DNA from: UBA7803 sp041686955
GTDB lineage: Bacteria > Pseudomonadota > Gammaproteobacteria > Pseudomonadales > Azotimanducaceae
NCBI GenBank assembly: GCA_041686955.1
Contig: JAWLCV010000002.1
Location: 1-64,000, forward strand
Length of the DNA: 64,000 nt
Direction: 5' to 3'
A program made the position numbers and the translations under genes. Positions 62,773 through 64,000 of the stretch are shown piece after piece; position 1 is the stretch's first letter; each line of letters opens with the position of its first letter. Under the pieces are notes generated by a model. The model made no database searches and was not told the DNA's origin. It saw only the letters and a program-made list of their open reading frames with translations.

Positions 62773-63246
62773 ATGGCGAAAACCAAGGCCAAAAACGACT
62801 CCCCCACCATCGCGCTGAACAAGCGCGCGCGTCACGACTACGCGCTGGAAGAACGTTTCGAAGCGGGCCTGGCCCTGGAAGGCTGGGAGGTGAAGAGTCT
62901 ACGCGCCGGCAAGGCGCAGCTCGTGGATTCCTACGTGCTCATCAAGGACGGCGAGGCGTGGCTGCTCGGCGCCAACATCAGCCCGTTGGCGAGCGCATCG
63001 ACCCACGTGGTCCCCGATCCCCAGCGCACCCGAAAGCTTCTGCTTCACGCGCGGGAGATCGCCAAGATCCTCGCCGCTACGCAGCAGAAGGGTTACACCT
63101 GCGTGGCCACGGCCCTCTACTGGAAGGGCAACAAGGTCAAATGCGAGGTGGCGTTGGCCAAGGGCAAGAAGCAGCACGACAAGCGCGCCACCGAAAAGGC
63201 GCGGGAATGGAACCGCCAGAAGGAGCGGCTTCTGAAGAGTGGGTAG
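62773..63246 (+). CDS. smpB: SsrA-binding protein SmpB
   Basis: A 157-aa tmRNA partner required for trans-translation. The OB-fold residues ALNKRARHDYALEERFEAGLALEGWEVKSLRAG, with YVLIKDGEAWLLGANI and the basic C-terminal tail GKKQHDKRATEKAREW, are typical. ATG 62773 matches the family start; upstream in-frame codons are not conserved. The tmRNA gene itself was not seen in the window. A cruciform-like hairpin follows the stop. Confidence 0.96.
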   Translation: MAKTKAKNDSPTIALNKRARHDYALEERFEAGLALEGWEVKSLRAGKAQLVDSYVLIKDGEAWLLGANISPLASASTHVVPDPQRTRKLLLHAREIAKILAATQQKGYTCVATALYWKGNKVKCEVALAKGKKQHDKRATEKAREWNRQKERLLKSG

Positions 63247-63292
63247 CTATCGGCGGTCGGCTGCCAGCGGCCGACCGCTGAAAGCTGATAGC
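63246..63292. terminator. two-stem hairpin between smpB and the lumazine synthase gene
   Basis: Outer stem GCTATC/GATAGC (63246-63251 with 63287-63292) encloses an inner 9-bp stem (63253-63261 with 63270-63278). An alternative stem GCTGAT/ATCAGC (63284-63300) overlaps it. It lies between convergent genes and may terminate both, although T-runs are absent. Confidence 0.5.
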
Positions 63293-63295
63293 CAA

Positions 63296-63781
63296 TCAGC
63301 CGACGACTTGTTTCCGCCACGCGATCATCTCCAGCGCCGCGACCGCCGCCTCGTAGCCCTTGTTGAACTCGTCGTCGCCGGCACGGGCCCGGGCGTGCGC
63401 GATGTCGAGCACCGGCAGCACCTCGACGATCACCGGCCGGCGGTACTGAAGACTCACCGACCCCAGGCCCCGCATGCACTCCTGGGTGATCATCTCGAAG
63501 TGCAGGGTCTCTCCCTTGAGGATCACGCCGAAGCAGATGACGGCATCGATCTCGTCGCCCGTGTCCGCCGCCAGCAGGTCCGCGGCCGCCAGGGGCAGCT
63601 CCAGCGAGCCCGGCAGGGTGTGGCGCTCCACCCGCTTATAGCCCGCGTCCCGCAATACCCCTTCGCAGGCCGCCGACATGCTGCCGACGATCTCCGGGTA
63701 CCACTTGGACTGCAGCAGGACGATGCGCCCGGGCGCGGAGATCTCGGGCAGGCTGCTGCGATCGACGACGGTCTTGGCCAT
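63296..63781 (-). CDS. 6,7-dimethyl-8-ribityllumazine synthase family protein
   Basis: A 161-aa protein of the RibH fold, which condenses the pyrimidine and butanone-phosphate precursors of riboflavin. LPGSLELPLAAADLLA, the GVILKGETLHFEMIT loop with the catalytic His, and the NKGYEAAVAALEMI end match lumazine synthases. The first motif reads SKWYPEIV, where type I enzymes have a Phe and RibH2-type enzymes a Trp. No other rib gene is near, so it may be the sole copy or a second, stand-alone copy. Confidence 0.85.
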   Translation of the reverse strand: MAKTVVDRSSLPEISAPGRIVLLQSKWYPEIVGSMSAACEGVLRDAGYKRVERHTLPGSLELPLAAADLLAADTGDEIDAVICFGVILKGETLHFEMITQECMRGLGSVSLQYRRPVIVEVLPVLDIAHARARAGDDEFNKGYEAAVAALEMIAWRKQVVG

Positions 63782-63875
63782 GGGACTCCCAACGATGACG
63801 GTTGAACGGATAGCGGGGCGCTAGTTTAGCCGACTCGGCTCGCGGCCGGTCCGCCCGGTCGCTAGAATCGAGCCC

Positions 63876-64000
63876 ATGGCGGATTCCACTCGCCCCGGCA
63901 CGCCGGCCCAGTCCGGTCCGGCCTGGGCCAGCTGGCTCGGCATCACCGCGGTGGTTCTCGGGCTGCTGCTCGCCGCGGCCCAGGCCACCGAGCTGGTCAA
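63876..64000 (+). CDS. start of an unidentified membrane protein gene (truncated by window edge)
   Basis: An open frame begins ATG at 63876 and stays open to the window end (about 41 codons). After a short polar start it has a hydrophobic stretch, ITAVVLGLLLAAAQATEL, consistent with a transmembrane helix. A TAGAAT at 63862-63867 could be a -10. The product cannot be identified from this fragment. Confidence 0.5.
   Translation, partial: MADSTRPGTPAQSGPAWASWLGITAVVLGLLLAAAQATELV

Overview
This is a chromosomal window from a high-GC gammaproteobacterium. The evidence is gene order: the metY-rimP-nusA-infB-rbfA-truB-rpsO-pnp block, the secG-tpiA-glmM-folP-ftsH-rlmE/yhbY-greA-carBA-dapB-dnaJK-grpE block, the recN-bamE/rnfH-ratA/smpB cluster, and the tyrS/M23 peptidase/anmK/erpA cluster are all typical of Gammaproteobacteria. 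The very GC-rich third codon positions and the HemJ, HrcA, bactofilin, DUF6776 and adenosine kinase genes fit a non-enteric lineage such as Chromatiales/Ectothiorhodospiraceae. That finer placement is an inference; the 16S gene (2796-4333) could settle it.

Layout. 1-4650: a 16S-tRNAIle-tRNAAla-23S operon on the minus strand (23S cut by the window edge), with its promoter, BoxA sites and 16S processing stem. 4650-10408: tyrS, an M23 murein endopeptidase, anmK, erpA, a bactofilin and a DUF6776 protein. 10459-14968: ClC transporter, hemJ, hemL and adenosine kinase. 14949-16828: sfsA and an aminotransferase. 16959-24042: a DksA with a 213-residue Lys/Ala-rich N-terminal tail, gluQRS, an NtrC-family regulator that has lost key residues, pcnB, a deoxynucleoside kinase and pgi. 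24080-26453: acs, then a small region with an 18-bp tandem repeat. 26454-35487: the pnp-to-metY translation/transcription operon on the minus strand. 35642-40276: an accessory signalling module (CHASE8 hybrid histidine kinase, YfiR-like periplasmic protein, TonB-dependent receptor) lying between tRNA-fMet and tRNA-Leu. 40434-52964: tRNA-Leu, secG, tpiA, glmM, folP, ftsH, rlmE, yhbY, greA, carB, carA, dapB. 52965-53280: a nested inverted repeat. 53281-58306: dnaJ, dnaK, grpE, hrcA with a sigma-32-like promoter. 58392-64000: recN, bamE, rnfH, ratA, an NSS transporter, smpB, a lumazine synthase homologue and the start of one more gene.

Most of the window is housekeeping DNA. I see no CRISPR array, insertion sequence, prophage or recognisable defence system. 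The points that stand out are: (1) the DksA with a histone-H1/AlgP-like tail; (2) the NtrC-family regulator downstream of it, which lacks the receiver phospho-acceptor Asp, the receiver Lys and the sigma-54 contact motif GAFTGA; (3) the CHASE8-kinase/YfiR/TonB-receptor module, which looks like a YfiBNR-type circuit with a kinase replacing the diguanylate cyclase; (4) the nested palindrome upstream of dapB; (5) a ClC gene whose best ribosome-binding site points to an AUC codon.
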